DNA of 43,423 nt from Pseudomonadota bacterium. GTDB lineage: Bacteria > Pseudomonadota > Alphaproteobacteria > Micropepsales > Micropepsaceae. The notes under the pieces are model-generated. The model saw only the letters and a program-made list of their open reading frames with translations, was not told the origin of the DNA and searched no databases. Within the stretch, counting starts at the first letter, position 1. The number at the start of each line of letters is the position of its first letter. This document shows positions 1-8,074 of the stretch, piece by piece. Made by a program: the position numbers and the translations under genes. The stretch spans positions 1-43,423 of the forward strand of contig JAFEEQ010000031.1 in the NCBI GenBank assembly GCA_018241025.1, written 5' to 3'.

Positions 1-42
1 GTTGACCCCAGCCTAGGCGCGTCGACCGCGCGAGCGCCAGCG

Positions 43-70
43 TTGACGCCGCGCCGCGTCCGTCTATATT
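43..70 (+). promoter_or_regulatory. Sigma-70-type promoter of the tRNA-Leu gene
   Basis: A TTGACG hexamer (43-48) and a TATATT hexamer (65-70) are separated by 16 bases. Transcription would begin about 7-10 bases later, just ahead of the tRNA at 86. This fits the usual layout of a short-leader tRNA promoter. The call rests on consensus match and position only. Confidence 0.6.
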
Positions 71-85
71 CCCCCGCCTTCCCGT

Positions 86-171
86 GCCCCAGTGGCGGAA
101 TGGTAGACGCGGCAGACTCAAAATCTGTTGCCTTCACGGGCGTGCTGGTTCAAGTCCGGCCTGGGGCACCA
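86..171 (+). tRNA. tRNA-Leu(CAA)
   Basis: The acceptor stem GCCCCAG (86-92) pairs with CTGGGGC (161-167), followed by discriminator A168 and an encoded CCA (169-171). The anticodon loop CTCAAAA places anticodon CAA at 119-121, which reads UUG leucine codons. A long variable arm and a T-arm with TTCAAGT are present, as expected for a class II tRNA. The 86-base length and discriminator A agree with leucine identity. Confidence 0.96.
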
Positions 172-180
172 CCTCCCGCG

Positions 181-654
181 TCAGTCGCTGGGGATATCGC
201 CATACTTCACCATGCGGCGGCCGACAGGATGGGACCGCGCCTCCTTGACGCCCGGAAGGCGTGCGATGGTTCCGCTCACCAGGGCATGGAACGCCGCTTC
301 GTCCTTTGCGACGCATTTCAGGATGAAATCGATCTCGCCCGACAGCGCGACGCAGTCGCGCACGGCGGGTATCTCCAGGGTACCGGCTTCGAAGGCCGCC
401 AACGCGTCGCGCGTCTGGTTCGCGAGGATGACGGCGACGAAACCGGTCGCACCGAAGCCGAGCCGCGGCGCGTCGAGTTCGGCGTGATAGCCGCGGATGT
501 AGCCGTCACGCTCCAGCGCCTGTGCGCGGCGCAGGCAGGGCGGCGGGGTGATGTTCACCCGTGCCGCAAGGTCGATGTTGCGGATGCGGCCGTCATCGTG
601 GAGTGCACGCAGGATATGCCGGTCTATGGCGTCGAGCCTCGTCTTGTCGCGCAT
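181..654 (-). CDS. Lrp/AsnC family transcriptional regulator
   Basis: This DNA-binding regulator has an N-terminal winged helix-turn-helix (about residues 4-60; LDAIDRHILRALHDDGRI, then LAARVNITPPPCLRRAQALE) and a C-terminal RAM ligand-binding domain (about 70-150). The 157 residues from the ATG at 654 match the family's usual length. A TTG at 690 would add 12 residues, but those look unlike the family. Lrp/AsnC proteins sense amino acids and often regulate a neighbouring divergent gene. Here that neighbour is the serine-hydrolase operon starting at 801, so control of peptide or amino-acid catabolism is a reasonable inference. Its 3' end lies 10 bases from tRNA-Leu. Confidence 0.9.
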   Translation of the reverse strand: MRDKTRLDAIDRHILRALHDDGRIRNIDLAARVNITPPPCLRRAQALERDGYIRGYHAELDAPRLGFGATGFVAVILANQTRDALAAFEAGTLEIPAVRDCVALSGEIDFILKCVAKDEAAFHALVSGTIARLPGVKEARSHPVGRRMVKYGDIPSD

Positions 655-800
655 GTGTTCGTTCGGGCGCCTGCCGGTTGCGAAGCGCAAGTATAGGCAT
701 CGCCCTTCGCCGCTGACCGTCCATTCGGAGATTCCAGCTCCCCGTTCTGGCGCTATCTCGCCGGTCGTTCGTCATACGGAGACGGGTTTCCGGTGGCTGG

Positions 801-2213
801 ATGACGGACGTTTCACAGATTGTCGAAAGGGCAGCAGAGCGGTTCGCACTGCCGGGCGGCGTGGTCGCTATCGTCGCGGGCGGGCGGAGCACGGTCTATC
901 CCTTCGGCGTGCGGCGGCTGGGTGAAGCCGCGCCGGTAGATGCCAACACGACCTTTTCCATTGCGTCCTGTTCAAAGGCCCTGACGGCCTGCGCGGTGGC
1001 GCAACTTGTGGACGAGGGCAAGCTTCGTTGGGACGATCCGGTGCACAACTTTCTTCCCACGTTCACGCTCTACGATTCCTGGATCACCGCGCACATCACG
1101 CTGCGCGATCTTCTCGGCATGCGGACCGGGCTTGGACGGGGCGGCATCTGCGAGTGGGGCAGCAATCGATCGCTGCCGCTCGCGGAGATTTTCCGGCGGC
1201 TGCGCCACACCCGGCCTGTCTGCGGCTTTCGCGAGCGTTATGTCTACACCAACGTCGCCTTTTCGGCGCTGAGCGAGATCGTGCGCCGCGTTGCCGATCG
1301 CGAATTTCCCGACGTGCTGCAGCAACGCATCTTCGCGCCGCTCGGCATGGATGACGCCTTCGTGTCGGACAAGCCCGGAACGCGAGCCGTCAATTGCGCC
1401 ATTCCGCATACGCGGATCGACGGCGTCACCGCAGCGCTGGCGGAGCCGCGCTGTGGCGGGAGACTGGGCGAGAGCTGCGGCTTTCTGAGCGGCACCGACG
1501 CTGCGGCCTGGATGCGCTATGTCCTCGACGGAACGCCGAAGCTGATGGGCGAGGCGACGTTCGCCGAGATGTTCATGCCGCAAAGCCTCGGCGTTGCCGA
1601 GCCGCGGCTGGGCCGGAGCTATCAGCACTACTGCATGGGCTGGGAGGCCTGCGATTACTTCGGCGATAGGATATTCTGTCATGAAGGCGGCGAGTTCGGT
1701 GCTTCCAGCCGGACCATGCTCAACCGTGACAAGGGGCTGGGCGTCGCGGTCTATCTCAACGTCTCGCTGCCCGCGGTGCGGGCATTGTGTCTGGAGATCT
1801 ATGATCGCCTGACGGACCGCCAACCGCGCGACTGGAGCGGCGAGTTGCCGGTGTGGATGGCTGCGGCCGCGGAAGCCGGCGCAGCACAGCTCCAACGCGC
1901 CTATGGTTTCGAGTTCGGTGCGCCTTCGCCCTTCGTGCGCGGCGCGTTCGAAGGCACTTACAGCCATCCGGCCAACGGCGTCCTGCGGCTCGTGGCGGAA
2001 GCGGACGGCTATCGCGCGGTGTTCGAGGATGCGAGCGTGCTCGATGGCATGTTCGAGCCGCTCGGCGGTACGATCTACCGTCTCGCGCCGTCCTATGCCG
2101 GTATGCGCGACAATCTGAAGGGGCGGTCGCGGGTGCGATTTGACGAGAACGAAGGCAGGCGCAGCGTCGATGTGATGGGCGTCGGCGTGTTCGCGGCCGA
2201 TGCGCCGCCATGA
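801..2213 (+). CDS. Serine hydrolase, beta-lactamase/S12 family (subgroup 1)
   Basis: The fold is that of class C beta-lactamases, D-aminopeptidases, EstB esterases and MlrB. The nucleophile motif is Ser56-Cys-Ser-Lys59, the second motif is Tyr149-Thr-Asn151, and HEGG (294-297) replaces the KTG/HxG motif. There is no signal peptide, so it should act in the cytoplasm. A C-terminal beta domain contains the GTYSHPANGV segment, also present (as GSYFHPANGV) in the hydrolase at 19642. The two also share RCGGRLGESC, so they are paralogues. It is the first gene of operon A. The family handles D-amino-acid peptides, esters and amides; the substrate here is unknown, but the context points to a peptide. 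Confidence 0.9.
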   Translation: MTDVSQIVERAAERFALPGGVVAIVAGGRSTVYPFGVRRLGEAAPVDANTTFSIASCSKALTACAVAQLVDEGKLRWDDPVHNFLPTFTLYDSWITAHITLRDLLGMRTGLGRGGICEWGSNRSLPLAEIFRRLRHTRPVCGFRERYVYTNVAFSALSEIVRRVADREFPDVLQQRIFAPLGMDDAFVSDKPGTRAVNCAIPHTRIDGVTAALAEPRCGGRLGESCGFLSGTDAAAWMRYVLDGTPKLMGEATFAEMFMPQSLGVAEPRLGRSYQHYCMGWEACDYFGDRIFCHEGGEFGASSRTMLNRDKGLGVAVYLNVSLPAVRALCLEIYDRLTDRQPRDWSGELPVWMAAAAEAGAAQLQRAYGFEFGAPSPFVRGAFEGTYSHPANGVLRLVAEADGYRAVFEDASVLDGMFEPLGGTIYRLAPSYAGMRDNLKGRSRVRFDENEGRRSVDVMGVGVFAADAPP

Positions 2214-2237
2214 CCGTTTCCTATCAGGCGCCCAACG

Positions 2238-3596
2238 ATGGACAGAGCAATGGCTGACGACAGCTACGGCGAGAAATTGACGGACCGGCTCCGCGCGGTC
2301 GCGCAGGCATGCGGCGTGCCTGGGGCGAGCGTCGCGGTTTTCCGCGACGGGCAATTGTACCAGGCCGCTTTCGGCGTCCTCAGTACGGAAACCGGCGAGA
2401 TGGTGACGCCGGGCTCGCTTTTCCACGTCGGCTCCGTGACCAAGCCTTTCGTCGCCGTCGCGATCATGGCGTTGGTCGATGCCGGTATGGTGGACCTCGA
2501 GGCGCCGGTCGCACGCTATCTTCCCGAGCTGGCGCTCGCCGGCGCGCCGGTTTCGCCGCGGATGCTGGTCCGCCATCTGCTCGCGCACAGCAGCGGCATA
2601 GACGGCGATTTCTTTATCGACACCGGTGCCGAAGACGATTGCATCGCGAAATACATCGCGCGTTGCGCCGAGGTTCCACTCGTCTGCGAGCCGGGCGAGG
2701 CCTATGCCTATTGCAATGCCGGTTATGTGATCCTGGCGGGGATCGCCGAGCGCGTAGCCGGGCAGGTCTGGGACGACATCCTGCGCGAACGCGTCTTAGC
2801 GCCGCTCGGCGCGACCGATGCCTTCACCTTGGCCCGCGATCAGGAAGGGCGCAGCCGTGCGACCGGACATATGGAGGCGGAGGGCAAGATCGTGCCGGTC
2901 CCGTCGCATGTTCTTCCGCGCGCTCTGGGTCCGGCGGGCTCGCTGATGTCGACACCGTCGACGCTCGTCGCGCTCGGGCGCATGCTGCTCGACAAGGGCG
3001 TTGAGGGTACGGGCGCGCGGCGTGTGCTTTCGGAAGCAGCGCTTGCGACGATGCTATCGCCCGCTATCGATCTGCCCGACGGAACGCAATGGGCGCTCGG
3101 CTGGAAGCGCGAATATTGGAATGGCGAGCTCGTCATCAGCCATGACGGCGGCGTGTCCGGCCAGGCGGGCAATCTCTGGATCGTGCCGCGTCATCGCGTG
3201 ATCTATGCGCAATGCGCCAATGGCGGCCGTTCGGCGGAGCTTCATCGCACGCTGATGGGTGAGATATTCGCAGCGGCCGGTGTGCACGAAACGCCTGTGG
3301 CCGAGCCGGAAGGCGTGACGGACATGGATATGGCCCCCTATGAGGGCCGGTTCGAGAACATCGGCATAACGATCAATTTCACGCGCTGCGATGGCGGCCT
3401 CAAGCTGCATGGCGTACAGAAGCAGTTCGCCTCGCCACCGGTGGAACTGGTGCTGAAGCCGTTGGACCGCGAAAAATTCGTCACGCGCATGGGTGGCAGC
3501 TCGCCGATCATCATGAGCTTTTCACGGTTCGATGAGTTCGGCGTTCCGCAACTCTTCTATGCCGGCCGGCTGCACAAGCGCACGGGGCTGTCATGA
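2238..3596 (+). CDS. Serine hydrolase, beta-lactamase/S12 family (subgroup 2)
   Basis: A cytoplasmic penicillin-binding-protein-like hydrolase without a signal peptide. Motifs are Ser66-Val-Thr-Lys69, Tyr158-Cys-Asn160 and His302-Asp-Gly-Gly. A C-terminal beta domain of about 110 residues begins at the YEGRFEN segment and ends in QLFYAGRLHKRTG. It is closest within the window to the hydrolases at 14044 and 15376, which share the GDxFxDTG-type segment after motif 1. The start could be the ATG at 2238 or the one at 2250, which has GGA seven bases upstream. The gene follows the first hydrolase by 24 bases, and its last four bases (ATGA) are the start of the TetR gene. Confidence 0.9.
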   Translation: MDRAMADDSYGEKLTDRLRAVAQACGVPGASVAVFRDGQLYQAAFGVLSTETGEMVTPGSLFHVGSVTKPFVAVAIMALVDAGMVDLEAPVARYLPELALAGAPVSPRMLVRHLLAHSSGIDGDFFIDTGAEDDCIAKYIARCAEVPLVCEPGEAYAYCNAGYVILAGIAERVAGQVWDDILRERVLAPLGATDAFTLARDQEGRSRATGHMEAEGKIVPVPSHVLPRALGPAGSLMSTPSTLVALGRMLLDKGVEGTGARRVLSEAALATMLSPAIDLPDGTQWALGWKREYWNGELVISHDGGVSGQAGNLWIVPRHRVIYAQCANGGRSAELHRTLMGEIFAAAGVHETPVAEPEGVTDMDMAPYEGRFENIGITINFTRCDGGLKLHGVQKQFASPPVELVLKPLDREKFVTRMGGSSPIIMSFSRFDEFGVPQLFYAGRLHKRTGLS

Positions 3597-4207
3597 AGAA
3601 AAGCTCGACAGCAATGTCGGCGCGCAGCGACGATCGGCGCCGCTCTTCCGTACGGCGGGCGAACAACCGTCAGCAGGATGTGCTGGACCAGGCCGCGAAG
3701 CTGTTCGGCCAGTCGGGCTATGACGGCACGTCGATGCGCGACGTTGCCAACGCCGTCGGCATGCTGCACGGTTCGCTCTACTATCACTATCCTTCGAAGG
3801 AAGACCTGTTTCTCGCGGTCTATGCCGAGGGCAAGCGGCGCAACGATGCGCTGTTCGCCGATGCGCTCGACGGCATCGACGATCCGTGGGATCGGCTGGA
3901 GGCGGTCTGTGTCGCGCATATTCAGGCCAGCCGCGACGAGAGCGCCTATTCCCTCGTCCTGCGCCAGCACATCCTGTCGGCAAACGGCGAATTCCGGCGC
4001 CGACTCGTCGCGATGCGCGATTCCCACGAAGACCTGTTCCGCAGATTGATCGAGGCCTTGCCGCTGCCGCGATCGGTCGACCGCAAATATTTCCGCCTGC
4101 TGCTGCTCGGCGGGCTGATGCATGCGCCGGTGTGGTACCGGCCGGGCGGCGATCCGCCGAAGACCGTCGTGCGCGCGTTTCTTGCGCTGCTCGGCCGCCC
4201 GAAATAG
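3593..4207 (+). CDS. TetR/AcrR family transcriptional regulator
   Basis: The N-terminal TetR helix-turn-helix is clear (about residues 27-72; AAKLFGQSGYDGTSMRDVA, then GSLYYHYPSKEDLF). It is followed by an all-helical ligand-binding domain, giving 204 residues in total, a usual length. The first 22 residues are basic and probably disordered. The ATG overlaps the stop of the upstream hydrolase by four bases, so the two are translationally coupled. Because it sits inside operon A it probably represses that operon, with a pathway intermediate as ligand. I saw no clean dyad upstream of 801 to assign as its operator. Confidence 0.93.
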   Translation: MKKSSTAMSARSDDRRRSSVRRANNRQQDVLDQAAKLFGQSGYDGTSMRDVANAVGMLHGSLYYHYPSKEDLFLAVYAEGKRRNDALFADALDGIDDPWDRLEAVCVAHIQASRDESAYSLVLRQHILSANGEFRRRLVAMRDSHEDLFRRLIEALPLPRSVDRKYFRLLLLGGLMHAPVWYRPGGDPPKTVVRAFLALLGRPK

Positions 4208-4219
4208 GAGGCGCGAACC

Positions 4220-5224
4220 ATGGAACAATCGCTGGATATCCCCACGCTCGACGAGATCCGGGCCGCACGGCGCGCATTGGACGATGTCGTCGCGACCACG
4301 CCGGTCTATCGCTGGCGCACGGACGCCGTCGCGGACCGCGTGGGTCCCGAAACGGAATTCGTCCTGAAGCTCGAGCTGTTCCAGGTCGGCGGCAGCTTCA
4401 AGTCGCGCGGCGCGACGCTTGCGGTGCGCGGACTCTCGCCGGAACAGCTCCGCCGCGGGGTGGTGACGGCAAGCGGCGGCAACCATGCGATCGCGGTCGC
4501 CGTTGCCGCGCGCGCCGCCGGAACCCGGGCGCGCGTATATATGGGGCGAAGCGCCAACCCCTTCCGCCAGCAGCGCTGCCGCGCGCTTGGTGCCGATGTC
4601 CGGCTGGTCGACGACATCCACCAGGCCTTCGCCGCGGCGCGCGAAGCGTCGGAAACCGAGGGGCTGGCATACATCCATCCCTTCGAAGGCAAGCCCATCG
4701 CCATCGGCACGGCCACGGTCGGCCTCGAGCTGATGGAGCAGGTCGATAGTCTCGATGCGGTCGTCGTGCCGGTCGGCGGCGGCGGGCTCCTCGCCGGCAT
4801 CGCCACAGCGGTGAAGGCACTCAACCCGGGCTGCGCTGTCTATGGCGTCGAGCCGTTCGGCGCCGACACGATGTATCGTAGTTTCCAGAGCGGGAAGCCG
4901 GAGGAGATCGCGAAGATCGACACGATTGCCGACAGTCTTGGCTCACCGACCGCGCTGCCCTACAGCTTCGGCCTGTGCCGCGCCGCGACCGACGCGATCG
5001 TGCGTGTCAGCGACGATCAACTGCGCTGGGGCATGAAGCTGCTGTTCGAGGAGATGAAGCTCGTCGCCGAACCCGCGGCCGCGGCGGCGACCGTTGCAGC
5101 GCTCGGGCCGTTGCGTGAAACGCTCAGGGGCAAGCGGGTCGGCGTGATCGTTTGCGGCAGCAATATCGATCTTGCCAGCTTCGTGCGCCATCTCGAAACT
5201 GCGCCTGCGGACCTGCCGGATTGA
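4220..5224 (+). CDS. Threonine dehydratase-like PLP enzyme (fold type II)
   Basis: This enzyme belongs to the threonine/serine dehydratase group, which removes water and ammonia from hydroxy amino acids. The PLP lysine is Lys61 in GGSFKSRGA, the substrate loop is SGGNHA (85-90) and the phosphate-binding loop is GGGG (186-189). The 334 residues lack the C-terminal ACT regulatory domain of biosynthetic IlvA, so a catabolic enzyme is likely. Related proteins include the hydroxyectoine-pathway dehydratase and serine racemases, so the substrate and stereochemistry are open. An AGGAGG eight bases upstream supports the ATG at 4220. Inside operon A it could process a beta-hydroxy residue released from the peptide. 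Confidence 0.9.
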   Translation: MEQSLDIPTLDEIRAARRALDDVVATTPVYRWRTDAVADRVGPETEFVLKLELFQVGGSFKSRGATLAVRGLSPEQLRRGVVTASGGNHAIAVAVAARAAGTRARVYMGRSANPFRQQRCRALGADVRLVDDIHQAFAAAREASETEGLAYIHPFEGKPIAIGTATVGLELMEQVDSLDAVVVPVGGGGLLAGIATAVKALNPGCAVYGVEPFGADTMYRSFQSGKPEEIAKIDTIADSLGSPTALPYSFGLCRAATDAIVRVSDDQLRWGMKLLFEEMKLVAEPAAAAATVAALGPLRETLRGKRVGVIVCGSNIDLASFVRHLETAPADLPD

Positions 5225-5228
5225 CGCG

Positions 5229-6083
5229 ATGAAGATCGATATTGGCGGGACACGGCTTTTCGTGGACGTCGACGGCTTCGCCTTGCGGCCCGACGGCACG
5301 CAGATGACCGAGCTGCCGGTGATCGTCCTTGTCCACGGCGGTCCGGGTTTCGACCACACCATCCAGAAGGCCTTCGCATCGCAGCTGGCGGATTTCGCGC
5401 AGGTCGTCTGCTTCGATCAGCGCGGACATGGCCGCTCGGATCGCGGCGAAGCGAAGGATTGGACACTGGCGCAGTGGGCCGACGACATCCGAAGCTTGTG
5501 CGATGCGCTCGGCATCGACCGGCCAATCGTCATGGGGTCGTCCTTCGGCGGCATCGTCGCGCAGGAATATGCCGTCCGTCATGCCGATCATCCTGCGAAG
5601 CTCATCCTGCATTGCACGACGCCGAAATTCGCGCTCGATCGCATCGTCGCGAAGTTCACGGAGCTCGGCGGTGCGCGGGCGGGCGAGGCGGCGCGGGCCC
5701 TGTGGCGCGATCCGGGCGATCCTGCGCTTCTGGGGCCTTATTCCGAAACCTGCATGCCGCTTTACAACACGCGCCGCCGCGATCCGGCCCTGACGCGGGA
5801 TTGGGGCATCGCCACGCCGGAGGTGCTGACGCATTTCTATTCCTTCGGCGGCGAAGGCCATCGTTTCGATTTCACGCCACGGCTGCATCGCGTCGCTTGC
5901 CCGACTCTGGTGATGGGCGGCGAGGAGGATCCGATCTGTCCGATCGCGGATTCCGAAGACATTGTGGCCGCGCTACCGTCGGCGCTGGTGCACTTCCGTC
6001 GCTTCGCGCGGTGCGGTCATGGCATCAGCTGGGACGATCCGGATGCATTCGTCGCCGCGATCCGCGACTTCGTGCTGGAATAG
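5229..6083 (+). CDS. Alpha/beta hydrolase, prolyl-iminopeptidase-like (S33)
   Basis: The oxyanion segment is HGGPG (36-40), typical of proline iminopeptidases. The nucleophile elbow is Gly103-Ser-Ser105-Phe-Gly-Gly. An acid is likely in the EEDPICP segment, and the C-terminal histidine is in CGHGISW. The 284 residues carry no signal peptide. The ATG at 5229 starts four bases after the dehydratase stop; an earlier in-frame start would overlap that gene. S33 enzymes remove N-terminal proline or related residues from peptides, which fits a peptide-degrading operon, but other alpha/beta hydrolase activities are possible. It is the last gene of operon A and faces dgcA tail to tail, three bases apart. 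Confidence 0.88.
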   Translation: MKIDIGGTRLFVDVDGFALRPDGTQMTELPVIVLVHGGPGFDHTIQKAFASQLADFAQVVCFDQRGHGRSDRGEAKDWTLAQWADDIRSLCDALGIDRPIVMGSSFGGIVAQEYAVRHADHPAKLILHCTTPKFALDRIVAKFTELGGARAGEAARALWRDPGDPALLGPYSETCMPLYNTRRRDPALTRDWGIATPEVLTHFYSFGGEGHRFDFTPRLHRVACPTLVMGGEEDPICPIADSEDIVAALPSALVHFRRFARCGHGISWDDPDAFVAAIRDFVLE

Positions 6084-6086
6084 GGT

Positions 6087-7070
6087 TCAACCCCAAAGTT
6101 CGGTCGGCGCCGGCAGGACCTGCCCGTCGCGATAGGTCATGGCCGGCCGGCGGTCGCGCGAAAGGGCGAGCGGGCCGTCGAGATCGACGTACTTGGCATA
6201 TTGGCCGGCAAGGATGCCCGGCGCCATGGCGAGCGACGTTGCGAGCATGCAGCCGACCATGATGCCCATGCCGTGCTTCTGGGCCGCAGCAGCGAGTTCG
6301 AGCCCGCCGGTGATGCCGCCCGCCTTGTCGAGCTTGATGTTGACCAGATCGTATTTCCCGACGAGACCGGCAACGTCCGCGGCGACATGACAGGATTCGT
6401 CGGCGCAGACCGGCACAGGAAGCTTGAGACCTCTAAGACCGGCATCGTCGCCGGCGGGGCAGGGCTGCTCGATCATCTCGATGCCGAGCCGAGCAAGCGC
6501 GTCGGCATTCTTGCCCAGCCAGTCGGCGTTCCAGCCTTCGTTGGCGTCGCAGATCAGCCGCGCATCGGGACGCGCGCGGCGCACCGCTTCGACGCGTTCG
6601 ATATCGCCGTCGCGCGCGCCGAGCTTGAGCTTGAGCAGCCGAAAATCCCGCCATTCCGCGGCGCGCGCCGCCATCTTCTCCGGCGTGGCGAGGGTGATCG
6701 TCTGTGTCGTCAGCAGCGCTTTCGGCGGGTCCTGCCCGAGAATCTGCCAGGCCGGCTTGCCGGCGCGCTTGCAGGCGAGATCGACCAGCGCGCAATCGAG
6801 CGCATTGGCCGCCGCCCCGCGCAGGCCGAGTGCCGTCGCCGATACGGTCTCGCAGCTCTCGATCGCGGCGCGATGCGCTTCGATGGCGGAGGCGACGCCT
6901 TCCGGCGTTTCGTCATAGCGTTCATAGGGCGTCGACTCGCCCCGGCCCTGCGCACCGTCCTGGGTCAGGCGCACGACGACGAGTTTGGCGCTGAGATCGG
7001 TGCTGCGCGAAATCACGAAAGGCTCGATCAGCGGCCATTCCTCGACCGCAACTTCGAGACGGCGTGTCAT
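6087..7070 (-). CDS. dgcA: Dipeptide epimerase / N-acetyl-D-Glu racemase-like enolase-superfamily enzyme
   Basis: A 327-residue enolase-superfamily protein of the muconate-lactonizing subgroup. The KxK motif is Lys147/Lys149, metal ligands are Asp175, Glu201 and Asp224, and the opposite base is Lys246 in VNIKLDK. A DLD motif (296-298) is retained; in L-Ala-D/L-Glu epimerases this DxD binds the dipeptide ammonium group, favouring a dipeptide substrate. Homologues paired with DUF1611 have been described as DgcA, which inverts N-acetyl-D-glutamate. It is the last gene of operon B and its ATG overlaps the stop of the DgcN gene by four bases. Either role would bring D-Glu into L-Glu metabolism. 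Confidence 0.88.
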   Translation of the reverse strand: MTRRLEVAVEEWPLIEPFVISRSTDLSAKLVVVRLTQDGAQGRGESTPYERYDETPEGVASAIEAHRAAIESCETVSATALGLRGAAANALDCALVDLACKRAGKPAWQILGQDPPKALLTTQTITLATPEKMAARAAEWRDFRLLKLKLGARDGDIERVEAVRRARPDARLICDANEGWNADWLGKNADALARLGIEMIEQPCPAGDDAGLRGLKLPVPVCADESCHVAADVAGLVGKYDLVNIKLDKAGGITGGLELAAAAQKHGMGIMVGCMLATSLAMAPGILAGQYAKYVDLDGPLALSRDRRPAMTYRDGQVLPAPTELWG

Positions 7071-8074
7071 GCGATGGTCTCCACGATGTTGTCCACGCCG
7101 AAACGGATCGGATCGGTGCATGGCAGGCCGAGGCGTTTTCCCGTTTCGGCAATCAGCGTCCGCGCCGCATCTTCCGCGAGTTTGCGTGTGTTGATGGCGA
7201 TGCCGGCGCAGCGGATCGCCGGATTGGTGCGCTGGCCCATGCGGATATTCAGGTCGATCACCTCTTCGATCGGCGGCACGCCATAGGTGATGCCGGCCAT
7301 CGCCGGACGCGTCGGCTCGTGGCACACGACGAAGAGATCGGGCTGAGAGCCGTGCAGGAGACCGAGCGATACGCCCGCGTAAGACGGATGATGCAGCGCG
7401 CCCTGGCCTTCGATGATGTCCCAATGGTCGTCCGGCGCCGCGGGCGAAAGCCATTCGGCGGCACCGGAAACGAAATCGGCGACGATGGCGTCGACCGCAA
7501 CGCCGCCGCCGCTGATCAGGATGCCGGTTTGTCCCGTCGCGCGAAAGCTTGCTGGAATGCCGCGCGTGGCGAGCGCGCGATGAATCGCGAGCGCGGTATA
7601 TTTCTTGCCGACCGCGCAATCTGTGCCGACTGTGAGCAGGCGCTTGCCGCTGCGCTTGAGACCCGTGCCGACGCTGAAGCTGCGGTCCGGCTGGCGGACG
7701 TTGATCAGGCGGCGGCCGTGGCGTTGCGCCGCCTCGGCCAGTGCTGGAATGGTTTCCAGCCGCACATGCAAACCACTGGCGATGTCGAGTCCGGCTTCGA
7801 GCGCGCCCGTCAGTTGCGCGATCCAGTGCTCCGGCAGTGCACCCCCGGGAGGTGCGATACCGATGACGAGCGTGCGCGCGCCTTTGGTGGCCGCTTCCTG
7901 CGGGGTCATCTGCGGCAGGCGAAGGTCGATGGTGCAGCCGGGCAGGATCGCCTGGGCGAGGCAGTCGCCGCGCCGCCATTCCACGATGCCATGGGCGGTC
8001 TTGGCGACGACATCGTCCTGCGCATCGCCGGTGAAGATCAGGTAGGGACTCTGGATCTGGCGTGCGCCGCTCAA
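7067..8074 (-). CDS. dgcN: DUF1611 P-loop protein, DgcN-like N-acetyltransferase
   Basis: A 335-residue DUF1611 protein with an N-terminal domain (YLIFTGDAQDDVVAKTAHGI, residues 11-30) and a C-terminal P-loop domain whose Walker A-like motif runs from Gly150 to Thr160 (TDCAVGKKYT). Proteins of this family next to a dipeptide epimerase have been reported as DgcN, acetylating D-glutamate before racemisation by DgcA. The start is a TTG at 8074 that overlaps the aminotransferase stop (TTGA); the conserved N-terminus begins about ten residues later, so this start is plausible. It sits between the aminotransferase and dgcA in operon B. Biochemical activity is inferred from family and pairing. Confidence 0.85.
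   Translation of the reverse strand: MSGARQIQSPYLIFTGDAQDDVVAKTAHGIVEWRRGDCLAQAILPGCTIDLRLPQMTPQEAATKGARTLVIGIAPPGGALPEHWIAQLTGALEAGLDIASGLHVRLETIPALAEAAQRHGRRLINVRQPDRSFSVGTGLKRSGKRLLTVGTDCAVGKKYTALAIHRALATRGIPASFRATGQTGILISGGGVAVDAIVADFVSGAAEWLSPAAPDDHWDIIEGQGALHHPSYAGVSLGLLHGSQPDLFVVCHEPTRPAMAGITYGVPPIEEVIDLNIRMGQRTNPAIRCAGIAINTRKLAEDAARTLIAETGKRLGLPCTDPIRFGVDNIVETIA

Noticed and set aside
6087..7979. A 630-residue fused epimerase on the minus strand
   Set aside because: Residues before MTRRLEV are a shadow of the DgcN gene. The ATG at 7070 gives a standard 327-residue epimerase.
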